Assembly: GCA_936450465.1 (NCBI GenBank) | Contig: OW388304.1 | Span: 35,796,593-35,860,592 of the forward strand | Direction: 5' to 3' | Length of the DNA: 64,000 bases | Source: Gibbula magus | Taxonomy: Eukaryota; Mollusca; Gastropoda; Trochida; Trochidae | Shown here: positions 45,600-58,835 of the stretch, one piece after another | Layout of the letters: each line of letters starts with the position of its first letter | Position numbering within the stretch: the stretch's first letter is position 1 | Program-made: the position numbers and the translations under genes | The notes under the pieces: generated by a model | What the model was told of the DNA's origin: nothing | Databases searched by the model: none | The model's input: the letters and a program-made list of their open reading frames with translations, nothing else

Positions 45600-48500
45600 A
45601 AGCTGCACCTAATGGGAGGAAGGCTTGGTAAGCCTGGCAAACACTGTGGAAGACATCCCTCCAAGGAAGGACCATTGTAGACACCATTGCCAGAAGCTCA
45701 TATAGGCTTTTGGCCACTGGGTGAGGCAAGCCCACTGCATTATAAGATGGTCGTACACAGCGACATAACCAGGTTGTTCCGTTTCACCTCACCCCATGGA
45801 GAACAGCATGAACAAACTCTTGTGAGAGGATCTCTTTAGCGCAGAATGAGCAATATATTGGGTGAGAACTATAACTGGACACAAAGAAAGCTGCTCTACT
45901 TGGAGTTTCTGACGATAGAGGAACTCTGTACAGTTGTCAAGGAAGTTGAGTTTTGGCGACAAAATGTCAAAGTAAGCCCAGATGAACTAAACCATTACGT
46001 ATCTGTTCAATGCAAATCCTAGTCACGTCTATGGCGTAAACTTCGCTTACCCTCGCTGCCTAAGCAAGGGCGAGAAGAAAAGCTGTTCTACAAACGGAGT
46101 GCTCTCAAGAGGTTCATTGTGAAGACTGCATAGATGATTAAGCACATTATTTAAATCCCACACCGGAGCACAACACTTAAACTTCTGGTCTTTTAACTGG
46201 AAAGCTTTCAGCAAAGTGACGTGTTCTGAATCCTCGAAACCTTCCTGTCTGTCTTCACCTAGAACACTGAGTTAAGGATGGCTAAGTAAGTAAGGATCAT
46301 ACTGTACTTGGTATGCGGGTGGTGGAGAAAGTCCGTTAAGAGCTGAGGGGAAGCCGACAAAGGGGCCCTGCTTGTGCTCTTTACAGAACTGCTCGAAAGT
46401 CAACCGTTTGTCATCGTAAAGCAATCTTGTGGACACAAGATGAGTCATAGTGCTGGCCACTTGAAATGAGTAACCTTTGGACATCAGAGCCTTCTGTGAA
46501 TGGCCAAATAGCACAGATGAGACCTCTGTGGATCTGGATGAACCTAACGACTGTGTGGATGTAGAAGGAGCCGACGCCAAAGAGGAAGAGGGTTTTGGTT
46601 TGTAGCTACCATTCTGAAGGGGACCAGAAAGGTCCGACAAACGGCAGAGTCATCTTTAAACTTGGCGATCATTTTGTAGGAGGATTAGTGGAGGGGTAAG
46701 CATCTAGCCCCTTCAACTGGACGTCGGATCTAGAAGGTCGGCAAATGCTGATTGGTCCGTTGATGAACATTGCAAATCAATAAAAATGTTTCTAGATTGA
46801 GCAACGACTCAGTGATACAGAGCTTGTCGGGCCTAGACATTTGCTAGAACATTTCTGCACCAAGAATATGACGTGCCTTGATATGGATGTCAACCACAAG
46901 TGGGCACCCCATATCTGATGAGAGGCGTCTGCAAACAGTTTGTATTCGTAATCGAACTCAGATATTGTCCACCAAGATGCATTGGTGAGATCACTCTCCT
47001 ACTGGCGTCGTCCTCCTGAAGGTATGGATACAAGAACACTTGAGGGGGGTAAGCACGAAGCATGAGGTGACCTCTGTGGGGTCGAGTTTGTGCCAAGGTC
47101 CTTGGGCCGAGCAACTCCCTGGAGGACAAGGACTCTCAAAGACACTGATGAACCATTCGCTGAATCTTTTCCAATCTGTTATGGGAAAGTTGAGGAACCC
47201 AAGGTTGGTCTGAAACAGACCCCTATAAACGACAGTCGCTGGGATTTGACTATTTGCGATTTCTTTGAATTGAAAAGCTAGCCCAATTGGCAGAGTACAT
47301 CGAGAGTGAACGAAGTCTGCCCGCAGAGCGTTACTGACTCCCCAAGACTCATCAATGTAAAGATCAAACTCGATCACCCTGAGGTGAATGTACCTGGCGA
47401 TTTGTGCTGTGATGTGTGGGAAAAAACACAGGGCCATAGAAATTCCAAACGCAACAACCTTCCACTGGTAATGAACTCCCTTAAAGAGAAAGCTGAGGAG
47501 CTTCAGACGAAGATGGGAACGTGAGAATCTTGACTGACAAGTCTATCATTGGGTTGTAGCTTTGAACGCAGTAGATCCAGGGAAACAATGCGAAGTGTGG
47601 CAGTCGTGTATCATCAGCATCTTGTCGATGTTCTTCTTCAGTACCAGGAATACTGGGATGTAGAAATCCGGGTTTACGACTTAATGTGTAGCATTCTTGT
47701 CCAACAGTATCTGGATGTTCTCTGATGTGTGCTCTGAAGTGTTGAATACTCGGTGACCTTGGTATGTTGGTCAGCAGCGGAGGTCTATAAACATACATTT
47801 AGAATTCTGGTTATGAATGAATCCAGCAGGATTTTTTATTTGGGCCAGAAGATCCCTACTGTAGATAGGTTTGAGACTAGGGTGATTCAAGTCGTGTCTG
47901 TCCATGCCCTCAACATCACTTGTATGAGGGGTCCTGTGGGTCTTCGGAGTGTCAAGAGTAGGGGGATTGTAAGGGCCTCTGTTGGACTTCCTACCTCTGG
48001 AGCCATCACGTCCCCAACGAGAGGCGACTGCCTTCACGGAGTCACGTCTCCCCTTACAGAGCTGGTTTTTGCAGGTCTGCTTGGTGATGAAGGATGTTGC
48101 CAGCATCTTGAACAGTCAAGTCTGTCTGAGTCATGGCTGCATGTTCCTTGTAGACTTCCGGGATCGTATCAGTGAACAAAGCACGAATGGTAGGCTTCTT
48201 AGATCACTCTTCCCAAGCACAAGGATCAAGTGTGAGCGACTCCTACTTGAGCTGCCCAGGGACTTAGGTAAAGGGCCAGAGATCAACGACGCTAGTCAAG
48301 GGTCAGAGAGAAGGGTTATGGTTGGCTTCGTTTTCCTAAGGGTCGGAGAGAGCGATGTCCCTCACGACAGGTAGATGACCCATTACCGTTACTTGGCCTT
48401 GGGGTCCAACACAGGGGACACGATAAGCTGACAAAAAACTCTTGAAGTCCGAGGAAAAGAGATCACTTCAGTGATGGCGATGAGAAATCCAGTCAGAATT
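45600..48500 (-). mobile_element. Second DIRS-like retroelement (decayed)
   Basis: In several broken frames the minus strand gives, in order: an Arg-rich gag-like end (near 48.0 kb); RT pieces GFYIPVFLVLKK (47.65 kb) and FQTNLGFLNFPITDWKRFSE (47.2 kb); RNase H pieces FADASHQIWGAHLWL and ARHILGAE, then SRPDKLCITE (46.7-46.95 kb); and recombinase pieces ALMSKGYSFQVASTMTHLVS and CAPVWDLNNVLNHL (46.1-46.5 kb). The order is that of DIRS/Ngaro elements, and unlike the element at 10-13 kb it keeps RT. The region 45.2-45.6 kb is unassigned. Confidence 0.72.
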
Positions 48501-49013
48501 AAGAGTGTCCAACAGACAGAGAGGATGCGGGTCCAGATCTAACTTGGAAGATTTGGACTGCAGACAAAACACTCGCGGCATGCACATTATTCAAACTGTC
48601 AACAAAAGACAGTGAAAATAGACCAAGCAGCAATAATAAACAAACTAAACACATGTAAACTGTAAAGCAATTAATTTAAAATTTAATAAAATGTAAAAAT
48701 TAATAGATAACAAACGGGAAAGAGAAAAAGTTTTAATTTTTAAAAATGGAAAAGTATTTTCCGAATTAAATTAAAATTTCCGTTAAAATATACAAAATAC
48801 CATGAATGATAATTGGTATAATAAATACAAGAAAAAACAAATACAAATACAAAAAAAATTATGAAATCAATACAATGTATACCAAAACGTGGGAGGCAGA
48901 AAATACATCATAGAACGGGTAGGTACAGCATCCTACGGAAATAAATATCACAAATAATACTTACCTACCAAATTCTAAACATTGGGATAAGGAAAGGTGA
49001 ATGTAACTTAGAT

Positions 49014-49231
49014 TGCAACTTCCAAAGGCAAACTCTTGCGGTTGCATTACTGGCTGATTTAACCCTTGCGGTATTTCCCTAGCTTTCTTGTGTCGAGGCA
49101 GTGAATCGCTGCACTGGAAATGCATAGCGGGCCTGGATTTCTTAACACAGATTTCTTAAGGAAATACTGCAAGGCCTAAATCAGCCAGTAATGGAGACTG
49201 GCAAGAGTTATGCCTTGCATTGGGAAGTTGC
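49014..49231. repeat. Foldback element
   Basis: 'gcaacttcc ... ttactggctgattt' on the left and its inverse on the right ('aaatcagccagtaat ... gggaagttgc') form imperfect arms of about 70-80 bp around a GC-richer centre. Confidence 0.65.
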
Positions 49232-49504
49232 TTAGATTGGGATCCAAACCCACGACACGTCTGAATCGTGGTGCGATAAGGGAAAAAAAGTGGCCTGACA
49301 ATTTTTGTCACGTGACAGATTGACCTCGCTTCGACTGGCTCACCGTTATACCTCGTAAGGTCTCACTATAGTGCAATGTAGGATCCTGTCTAAAACACGA
49401 TTTCAATTTTGTTTATCGATATCATAAGGAAGAATGCACTGTAGAGATAAGTTAGTGTTAAAAATTATCGAAAAGACTGTTATATGGAACTCTGAAAACC
49501 TTGT

Positions 49505-49960
49505 TCAAATAACTAAAATGTTTCAACTAGTTAAATTTGTTCAAGTTTGACGCCTTCTTCCATACGGGTGTATTTACCGAATGCCGTTGCCACGGCATGA
49601 CGTCATAGTGATCAACCGTTTTGAAGTCACAATGCTAGCGTCATTGTCTAGAGCAAGTTTTAGAGTTTTGTTCCTTGGGACTTTACCGTGTTTGTTGATG
49701 TCGTAGATACGTGTTTATTACCATCTAAAGGGATATATGAATATTTTGAAGTGACCATAGTTGAGTGACGCTGTTCGAGTTACGAGTAAAGTGTGGAAAT
49801 GTACACATTACGCCGAAAGTTCACATTTATTTTGAACTGACCACAAATCTTACAAAAATGTTGGAAAGTCCTTTCCACTTAAAGATATGTACGCAAAAAG
49901 AGAGTTCGCTTCAAACGCCTGATAAATAACGGCTATGTTAAAATATCGTTAAATGCAGTA
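49505..49960. repeat. Dispersed repeat, copy 1 of 2
   Basis: Shares 'actaaaatg', 'caactagttaaattt', 'gacgccttcttccat', 'accgaatgccgttgcca' and 'acaatgctagcgtcattgtc' in the same order with 52110-52515. Confidence 0.7.
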
Positions 49961-50079
49961 AATATATCATAATTGCAATAGATGGCAAACAAGATAATAC
50001 ATTGAGAATATCACCCAAGTGTCTTCTGATATCAACCATATCAAATATTTGATATACAAAGACACGAGGGTGAGATTTT

Positions 50080-50363
50080 ATTTATCATCCAAAATCAGTT
50101 TCTAATGAAAATGAACATGTCTGAACACAAAACTGCCATTAGGCTTCCAGTACTGTGATGTCATAGCATTGTGACGTCATCATGATCATGACGTCATAGC
50201 ATTGTGATGTCATTACTTGATGATGCAAAATCATTGTGATGTCATGTAGCTGACGCCAACAGGGCATTGTTCAAAATTTACTGTCAAAACGATATCTCCT
50301 AGGAGATATCGCTTGATCTCATACAAGCGATATCTCATGTGGAACCCAGTTTTGGATGATAAA
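50080..50363. mobile_element. Small TIR element with repeated TGATGTCAT words
   Basis: TTTATCATCCAAAA on the left and its exact inverse TTTTGGATGATAAA on the right. The interior has several 'tgacgtcat/tgatgtcat' words and a hairpin 'gatatcgcttg...caagcgatatc' at 50298-50335. It ends about 90 bases from the donor of EGF exon 6. Confidence 0.65.
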
Positions 50364-50453
50364 GAGATTTCATACCATTAGCAAAATCGGCCCTGGCTTA
50401 AGAGGTTCCATGTTTTGGAATATTGCTTTGTAGAAGACGTAATTCCCGCCTAC

Positions 50454-50576
50454 CTTCACAGTCGTCAAGCGTGTCCAACAACCGATAACCCTCATCACAG
50501 GTGCACGTGAAGCTCCCGATGCTGTTTTCACAATTTGCTCCGTTAGAATTACACAAGGTGTTGCACTCGTTGGTGT
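50454..50576 (-). CDS. cbEGF exon 6
   Basis: Complete domain: DTNECNTLCNSNGANC, CENSIGSFTC, GYRLLDTLDDCE. Acceptor CTACAG, donor GTAGGC, phase 1-1. It is more diverged from the 3' cluster than the exons below 46 kb, so it probably arose from an older duplication. Confidence 0.92.
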
Positions 50577-51180
50577 CTGTAGACCGTAAAATATAGACAA
50601 AAATATGCAAAAAAATATTAGTTCAGCTTAACAGAGGAATACTGGTTTATTTAAAATAGTGTGAGATATGTAACTGTTTATATGGATTTCAGAAAGTAAA
50701 AGAACTCGCTGACTTGTCAGTGTTAAATATACATATTGACTAAGAAAACCACAATGTACTTGATGAGACAATATTGTGTGTTTCAGTGTCAAGGGAGGTA
50801 ATTTATACCGAGAGGCTCTACCTGCAGTATCAATGGCACTAGCGAACCTTGCTGTGTGATTTTAAATATCTTACATCTGTAATAACATGTGATTCCTCGG
50901 TCAACATCAATATATCAAAATGAGAACTATATAACACATATTTGACGTATCTGATTTTTAAAAAAGTATCCGATTCTTCAAAATAGGTTCCTGATCCATC
51001 CTAAGAGTTTCCCTACTCCTATAAAACAATCATAAATGTCACATTGGACTAATTGACCGGTTTATCATAGAAAACCTGCAAGAAATGATTCACAATTCTT
51101 TGTTGGAATATGAATGCACGCACAGGTGAGAAGGAGAACTATCACATCGGTTTTGGTACAACGAAAAAGGAGATTCCGAC

Positions 51181-51417
51181 TTTAAAGGGACACCGCGTCG
51201 AGGATAAATTTGAGGTCAGACGTATATACTTTTGCTGTTTAACGTGTCTGGTAACGATTCACAGATCCCCAATTTCAGACAATTGAAGTAATAAGTAATA
51301 GAAACTACTGCATGTTAACAGTGAAGCGAAGCGTAACTCGTTAGCAGGCACGTTAATCGGCGTAGGTAGATAAAAGTGAGACTCATTTTTTATCCTCGAC
51401 GCAGTGTTCCTTGAAGG
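51181..51417. mobile_element. TTAA-type TIR element, copy 1
   Basis: 'ttaaagggacaccgcgtcga' and 'ggataaa' at the left pair with 'ttatcctcgacgcagtgtt' at the right. It shares its interior ('cgtaactcgttagcag') with the element at 61717. Confidence 0.65.
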
Positions 51418-52109
51418 TGAGGTGAGGTGAGGTGAGTTGGGGTTTAACGCCGCTTTCAAGAGTATTTTCAAATTACGAATCGCGAAAACGTACAATGCTT
51501 GATTTTTTAATACATGTACAGATGGTACTATCGATAAGTTTGTACATATGATTTTAATCTCGTCAGAATGTACGAAGAAATAGCTTGATATTAAACAACG
51601 TAACGTCAAAAGAGCACCTTGCAGAATACAAACCTGCAAGATACGAAGCCGCAAGGCTTTCGGAGTGTAAACTTGTTAACGCCTTGATCAAACAGAATGC
51701 AGAATTTCCAATTGAGAAACAATTATAATAATTGTTGCCGAAACCGTATCTTCGTAAACAAAAGAAAAACATTTCGATCAAATGCCGATCTAAATTCTGG
51801 AAAGAGAAACGTTATTTACAAATTCAAAATCATCTTGAAATGTATATTCCCAAAACTGAATAACATGATTTCGGTGTTTCATTGATTCTGATTGGTTGAT
51901 TTGCCTATGTTGAATTACAATTAATACCCGCAAATTACTTGGGGCGAATCACCGCGAACTTATACATCATGTTCACAAGATTCGGCCCGACTCAAACTTT
52001 ATTTTTTCTATTTCTCTTAATATGTGAGCCTTACTCAAATTCAACATGTGTTATTGTCATTTTCTAACTTGTGTATACCCGTGTAGGTCACAAATAACTT
52101 TCAATATGA

Positions 52110-52515
52110 GTTAGTTTTAAGTAACTAAAATGTATTCAACTAGTTAAATTTGACGCCTTCTTCCATGCGGCTGTTGATACCGAATGCCGTTGCCATGGCA
52201 TGATCAACCGTTATGACGTCACAATGCTAGCGTCATTGTCACAATGGTTTAGGGCAAGTCTAAGATTTTTGTTGCTAGATACTTTACTCTGTTGATGTCA
52301 TACATAAATGTGTATCGTCATCTAAAAGGATACGGGGTTACCTGTAAATTGTTACTATTGTACATATTACGCCGAGTATTCACATTGTTTTAACCTGTCC
52401 ACACCTCTTACAAAAATGAAACAGTCGCCAAGTCCTCTACACTCAGAGATAGGTTCACACAGAGTTCGCTTCAAAACGCCTGATAACTAACGGTCATGTT
52501 ACAATATCGATAAAT
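52110..52515. repeat. Dispersed repeat, copy 2 of 2
   Basis: Direct-orientation relative of 49505-49960 with indels, in the intron between EGF exons 5 and 6. Confidence 0.7.
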
Positions 52516-52789
52516 AGTTAAGTTTGTAAAATTTCCGGGATTAATTGTTACTCAACACTCGCAAATTTTAGCGTTTAAAACGCCGTCGGTTTTAAACTAA
52601 ATTAAACGACTTGCTTCCTTCATTATACGTTTATACAGCGAAGATATAATGATTTTTTGAAACACCAATATCAAACAATGAAATATCAAACGTCATATCA
52701 CACTTAAAAATACAGCATTGCCTCTGTTGCTCATCATGATTTGCATGATTAAATATTTAAACTTGAAACCCACAAAATATATCTATTTC

Positions 52790-53000
52790 AATTTATAAAA
52801 TTCGTGAAGACACATCACATAATCTACTTGAGTGTACAAACTACTCCTCTATAAGAAATTATGCATTATATTACAAAAATGGCTATACCCTGAAAAAAAA
52901 TTTGTATGAAAATCGTGAATTGCCTGAAGTTGAAAACTTAGAAATTTTAAAATCCGTTTTTCTCTTCATCATCGCTTCTTGTAGATTTGATAACTATTAA
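52790..53000 (+). mobile_element. Possible LINE C-terminal fragment
   Basis: The plus strand can be read as EDTSHNLLECTNYSSIRNYA followed by KKNLYENRELPEVENLEILK. This resembles the H-x3-C end of non-LTR reverse transcriptases. Short and without a frame-defining neighbour. Confidence 0.4.
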
Positions 53001-53449
53001 AATTGAACAAATGTTGGCTTTATATACATTGGAATGATATATACATTTATTGTTTATTGGTTATGTTTTGATTGTACATTAGCTTTGTGGTTGTCACGAG
53101 TATGCTTTGATTGGATGTTATTTGTTGAATTCGTGTAATTTTGGAGCGGCATTTACATAAGCTCTGAGCTTGTTTGCTCATCCATTTCATTGATATAACA
53201 TGGTTATATTTGGGATAACACTACCTTCAATAGTACAAATTCTTGTACTTTTTCGGGCCGAGTCCCATGCGGGATTCGAACCCACGCCCATTCATTGATG
53301 AATAAAATATGTTTAAACCATTTATATATTTGGTCAAAATACCTTAAATGGCAATAGAAATATTTAAATGGCACAAATCCACGAGTATGCTTTCCTACAT
53401 ACCATGCAGTAACCCCCTTCCTGCGATACTTTACAAATGTTTTTTTAAA

Positions 53450-53690
53450 AGGACAATAGGGAGAATACTTATGGTTTCATTCACCAGTATTGTTTTAAGA
53501 AAGACAATATCGTTGATTTCATGCACCAATGTTGTTTAAACAATGACAAAAGGGAGAATTTCGCTGATTTCATGCACCAATGTTGTGTTAATAACAAAAA
53601 CAATAGGGAGAATATCAATGATATCATGCACCAATGTTGTTTAAACAAAGACAATAGGGAAAAAAACGTTGAGTTGAAATCACCAATAAT
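53450..53690 (+). repeat. Tandem repeat of about 55 bp, four units
   Basis: Units contain 'atgcaccaatgttgtttaaa' and 'acaatagggagaat'. They create a spurious open frame. Confidence 0.8.
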
Positions 53691-54059
53691 TCTTCAAAAT
53701 GTAAATTTTTATTTTTAAACAACAATCTTCATTTTGCACTTACATAAAAATTTAAATATACAATGCACGAATTGTTAGGTATCTGAATCTAATCTGTAAA
53801 TTATGAGCGCAGTTCGGAAAAAAGGTCTTAAACCAAAATTGTATGTAAACAACACCTCAAGATACCCATAACATTAATTTTGACAAATCATATCATACTG
53901 TAAGCGTTTAGTGCACAGTGAAATCGACCCCGGTCTCGTGGGTTCGGAATAATGACAATAATAACAAGGGCCATATCCCCAGCTCCGCATAGGGGTTAAT
54001 AATCAGTTTTAGAAGTATATATTTAATACTATAAGGTGTTTTTGCCCAATTCACTTCAA

Positions 54060-54585
54060 CTTATAACTTTTCTAAATGTAAAAAATGCCACGGAAACAGG
54101 AAAACAGTTTAACCACTAAAAGGTGCATATATTCATGATATGAGTAGGTAGGTAAACAAATTGGAGATCTGCTCCGGAGACAAACCTTACACTTCAAATA
54201 GACAAAATCCAAATTGGTACCATGGAAATAGTAAATAAATTTTGAAAGAATTAAAACCCCAAAAAGGCCCATCTACATGATATTGGGAGGCATATTTGGT
54301 GAGGTATGGTAAAATAGTTTTAGAGATCTGCTCCGGAAATAAACTCTACTCTTCAAAAAGTCCAAATTGATACGATGAACATTTTTTTTTAAAAAGCTTA
54401 AACCCCTAAAAAGACACATCTACATGATAGGTAGGTAGGCTGTACAGCAAATTTGATAAAGATTGGCCATGTAGTTTTCGGATACTGCTCCGGAAGCGAT
54501 GTGATCGGAGACAGGCGGACGGACAGACAGACGGACGGACGGACACACAAACGACGCTAAGGACTATATACCCAGCATAATAATG
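54060..54585 (+). repeat. GGAC-tailed minisatellite element
   Basis: About four diverged units with 'gatctgctccgga' and 'aaaaaggcccatctacatga', then a (GGAC)/(GACA) run at 54506-54545 and 'ggactatatacccagcataa'. It ends just before EGF exon 5's donor side. Confidence 0.7.
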
Positions 54586-54618
54586 GCTTAAATGTCGACT
54601 TGTTCAGTTCACGCCTAC

Positions 54619-54738
54619 CTTCACAATCATCATACGTTGGCACATAACCCACATCACAGGTGCACTGGTAACTCCCGTCAGTGTTGTGGCAGTTGGCTCC
54701 AGGAGACAGGAGACACAATGTGGCACACTCGTCGATGT
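54619..54738 (-). CDS. cbEGF exon 5 (120 bp variant)
   Basis: Complete 40-residue domain: DIDECATLCLLSPGANC, CHNTDGSYQC, GYVPTYDDCE. Acceptor GTGCAG, donor GTAGGC, phase 1-1. Compared with its relatives it has one extra residue between Cys2 and Cys3 and two fewer before Cys6, giving 120 rather than 123 bp. The domain frame and all six cysteines are preserved. Confidence 0.9.
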
Positions 54739-54779
54739 CTGCACACCGTGAAATACAGATATGAGAATATGTAAAAAAA

Positions 54780-55690
54780 AAGACTCACTTAGCTTGGTTC
54801 AAAAAGAGATGTGCAAGTGTCCACAAAGTACACCAATTTCATTTTAATATAATATAAGTCAACTAAAAGAAGGACAATGAACCCTAACCTACCGTTACAC
54901 TTATAGTTACTATTTATCATAGCCACGCTTCCTTCTTATATCTGGAGGTTCTACCTGCTACTACCGGGTAGCGCTTGTGCGACTTCCTTCACTGAATTTA
55001 GCAGTTAGGGGAAAGTTGTCGGTCGAGGGGAAGCTTAAAGTAAGAAACGTCTGAAATAACACATCAAATAATTTTCGAAAAATAATTCCTTCGTTGAAAA
55101 GGAATTGGGTTCAGGTACAACTTAGCACACACTCACCTTGGGATTTACATAAATAGAGATTATTACCGGAGGAAGTGTGTAATATGATGTTTGTATTGCC
55201 CGAGCGAGAGCGAGGGTTATACATAATTTGCACAAGTTACGTTAAATCATATGGACTCTTTCGAGTGTAATAAGTTCTTTATTACCCATTTTATTCCATT
55301 TGATTCCCTTGAAATAGTCAGGAAATGGCCAACTTCTCTTGCGACAGCAAGCTACAGTGACGTCACGAACAATCGTTTTATTACGACACAGACGACGAAA
55401 TACGGGAAGTCGCGGTGAAATAATGGTTGCTAGGCAAACGTGATATGTGCTCTGTATGCTCGTATCGAAAATATTTACTCGCTTATGTTAAACCATATGG
55501 GTCATAAATACTAGTTACAGTCTTTATACATGTTGAACAGTAGTTGTGGAACTGTAGCTTTATAACCTCATCCATATATATAACATCCAACACTATCGTG
55601 TTTATAGAGTATATACAGAGTTTACCTTTGCAGAACCTAAGCGATTTTCGAATCTCAGCTGTATCAGCTGTATCTTTTGATACTACTACT
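54780..55690. other. Intron, nothing firm
   Basis: A weak cassette motif ('ggaggttctacctgctacta') near 54946. No exon, RNA gene or element end recognised. Confidence 0.5.
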
Positions 55691-55694
55691 ACTT

Positions 55695-57951
55695 TTGGTA
55701 CTACAAACTTAACAAACTCGAGCAGTTATTTTGTGACGCAAAATTGCACAATCTCCTTCTCCAAATTGTTTTTCATTTTATATAACTAACTCAATTATCT
55801 GCAAGTCAACCGGTATATAGTTTGTTTTTCTCAATATGTCAATGAACTGAAGCCCAAACATTCCATACTTTGGGAAGGATATTTTTTCTCCTTGTAACGT
55901 TTCAATATTTCTTTATAAACTTACCTTATTAAACATGTAATAAAAACTTTCCATCGTTCCATGATCACTATTTAACAAATTCATAATAAATTTACCCGTT
56001 ATATGTAGGAATATGTTAAAACAGTCCACCCTTTGGGAATTTTTAACCTTATTAATTTTAATAAAAACTGGTCATTGTTTAAATTGTGACAATTTTCAAA
56101 TAATTTATAATTAACTTACTCGTTATATGTAGGCCTATGTTAAAACATTCCACCCTTTGGAAATTCTTATTCACTTACCCAATTAAACATGTAATACAAA
56201 CTTGTCATCGTTTCATGATCGACACTGTTTACAGAATTTATAATTAACTTACTCGTTATATGTAGGCCTATGTTAAAACATTCCACCCTTTGGAAATTTT
56301 TTATTCACTTACCTTATTAAGCATGTAATAAAAAATTGGCATTGTGTCATGGTGGACAATGTTTAAGGATTTCATGATAAACTAACCCGTAATAAAACTT
56401 ATCATCGTTTCATGATAGACAATGTTCAAATAATTCATAATAACCTAAACCGATATAGGCCCTATGTCGGCCTATGTCAAAACATTCCACCTTTCAAAAA
56501 CTTTAATCACCTTTATTATCAAACATGTAATAAAAACGTGTCATCGTTTCATGACAGGAACTGTTAAAAGAGTTCATAATAAACGAACTAGTTATATTGA
56601 GCCCTTTGTCAAAACAATCTACTATTCGGGAATTTTTATTCACTTTCCTTATCAAACATGTAATATAAACTTGTCATCGTTTCATGAATGCTAGGTAATT
56701 ATGTCAGCGATTGTCTACAGTCAATTAACGCTGTGTCATGAACATTGCTAGAAAAAGACATTTAGTCGTCGTATTAGCTTACTTCGTGTATTTATGAATT
56801 CAATCATTAATTTAACAACTACTGCATTCCGCGTGTCGTCCCCCAGTATTCTTTGTTGACATCAAGTGACCGCAAAGAGGAATTCTATATAATTTGCATA
56901 CCTGAAAATAGATTCAAGATGGCGACACAGGAACGCTGATTTTCATTAAGTAAACAGACGTTGAAATAAACATTATCGTTTCAACATTGTCAAAATTATA
57001 TACAGACTTAAAGCAAAACATATGAAGGATATGTCTCTATTATCTATCGCACCATAGAACAACAAAATTTTGCATAAAACTGCTGAGATCAATGAAACGA
57101 TGACAAGTTTTTATTACATGTTTGATAATAAAGGTGATTAAAGTTTTTGAAAGGTGGAATGTTTTGACATAGGCCGACATAGGGCCTATATCGGTTTAGG
57201 TTATTATGAATTATTTGAACATTGTCTATCATGAAACGATGATAAGTTTTATTACGGGTTAGTTTATCATGAAATCCTTAAACATTGCCCACCATGACAC
57301 AATGCCAATTTTTTATTACATGCTTAATAAGGTAAGTGAATAAAAAATTTCCAAAGGGTGGAATGTTTTAACATAGGCCTACATATAACGAGTAAGTTAA
57401 TTATAAATTCTGTAAACAGTGTCGATCATGAAACGATGACAAGTTTGTATTACATGTTTAATTGGGTAAGTGAATAAGAATTTCCAAAGGGTGGAATGTT
57501 TTAACATAGGCCTACATATAACGAGTAAGTTAATTATAAATTATTTGAAAATTGTCTGTCATTAAACAATGACCAGTTTTTATTAAAATTAATAAGGTTA
57601 AAAATTCCCAAAGGGTGGACTGTTTTGACATATTCCAACATATAACGGGTAAATTTATTATGAATTTGTTAAATATAGTGATCATGGAACGATGGAAAGT
57701 TTTTATTACATGTTTAATAAGGTAAGTTTATAAAGAAATATTGAAACGTTACAAGGAGAAAAAATATCCTTCCCAAAGTATGGAATGTTTGGGCTTCAGT
57801 TCATTGACATATTGAGAAAAACAAACTATATACCGGTTGACTTGCAGATAATTGAGTTAGTTATATAAAATGAAAAACAATTTGGAGAAGGAGATTGTGC
57901 AATTTTGCGTCACAAAATAACTGCTCGAGTTTGTTAAGTTTGTAGTACCAA
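55695..57951. mobile_element. Foldback-type element: near-perfect inverted repeat, 0.86-kb arms
   Basis: The left arm 55695-56552 is the reverse complement of 57092-57951. A 91-base stretch at the inner end is identical in both, and only scattered differences were seen elsewhere. Each arm is itself built of about 125-132-bp tandem units marked by 'acattccaccctttgg'. A further diverged unit and unique sequence fill the 540-bp loop. This resembles Foldback elements with repetitive TIRs. No coding sequence was recognised in the loop. Confidence 0.88.
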
Positions 57952-58159
57952 GTATATGAATATACAGCTGTATACGTTTATATAACTCCAGTAACAAGGG
58001 TATTTATACATTGTATATTCGAATATTGTCTTTCTGTAGATATATAATATCGAAATGTATTTATCAAATTCTAATTTTCCGTGCATATGTCTTTAAAAGT
58101 TATTCCCTCAAAACAGTGGCGACGCATTGATTTATTTGGATAACTATATACTTCAAGCA

Positions 58160-58835
58160 ACACTAGTCTATCTATCTACTTCAAGCTGGATTTAGCTATC
58201 TACATGTATCTACTTCAAGCTAGATTGGGTTATCTGTCTACTTAAAGTTGAATTAAGCTATCTATCCACTTCAAGGTGAATTTAGCTATTTATCTACTTC
58301 AATCTGAATATGGCTATCTATCTACTTCAAGCTCAATTTGGCTATCTATCTACTTCAAGCTCAATTTGGCTATCTATCTACTTCAAGCTCAATTTGGCTA
58401 TCTATCTACTTCAAGCTCAATTTGGCTATCTATCTACTTCAAGCTCAATTTGGCTATCTATCTACTTCAAGCTCAATTTGGCTATCTATCTACTTCAAGC
58501 TCAATTTGGCTATCTATCTACTTCAAGCTGGATAAGGCTATCTATCTACTTCAAGCTATATATGGCTATCTATCTACTTCAAGCTGGATAAGGCTATCTA
58601 TCTACTTCAAGCTCAATTTGGCTATCTATCTACTTCAAACTGGATAAGGCTATCTATCTACTTCAAGCTATATATGGCTATCAGTCTACTTCAAGATGAA
58701 TTTAGCTGTTTATCTACGTCAAGCTGAATTTGGCTATCTATCTACTTCAAGCTGGATTTAGCTATCTATCTACTTCAAGCTGGATTTAGCTATCTATCTA
58801 TCTACTTCAAGATAGATTTGGCTATCCAATCTATC
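58160..58835 (+). repeat. 28-bp satellite
   Basis: About two dozen units of 'gctatctatctacttcaagc' plus a variable eight-base part (tcaatttg, tggataag, tatatatg). Three forward frames stay open only because 28 is not a multiple of three and the unit lacks stops. Confidence 0.92.

Noticed and set aside
53265..53310. tRNA gene suggested by a GGTTCGAATCC B box
   Set aside because: No A box at the right distance.
53348..53718. Two short Cys-rich frames (HQCC repeats)
   Set aside because: Created by the 55-bp tandem repeat; no signal peptide, so not a Cys-rich peptide gene.
58276..58647. Repetitive protein of 28-bp units
   Set aside because: The three overlapping open frames are a by-product of a stop-free satellite unit; no start context or splice signals.
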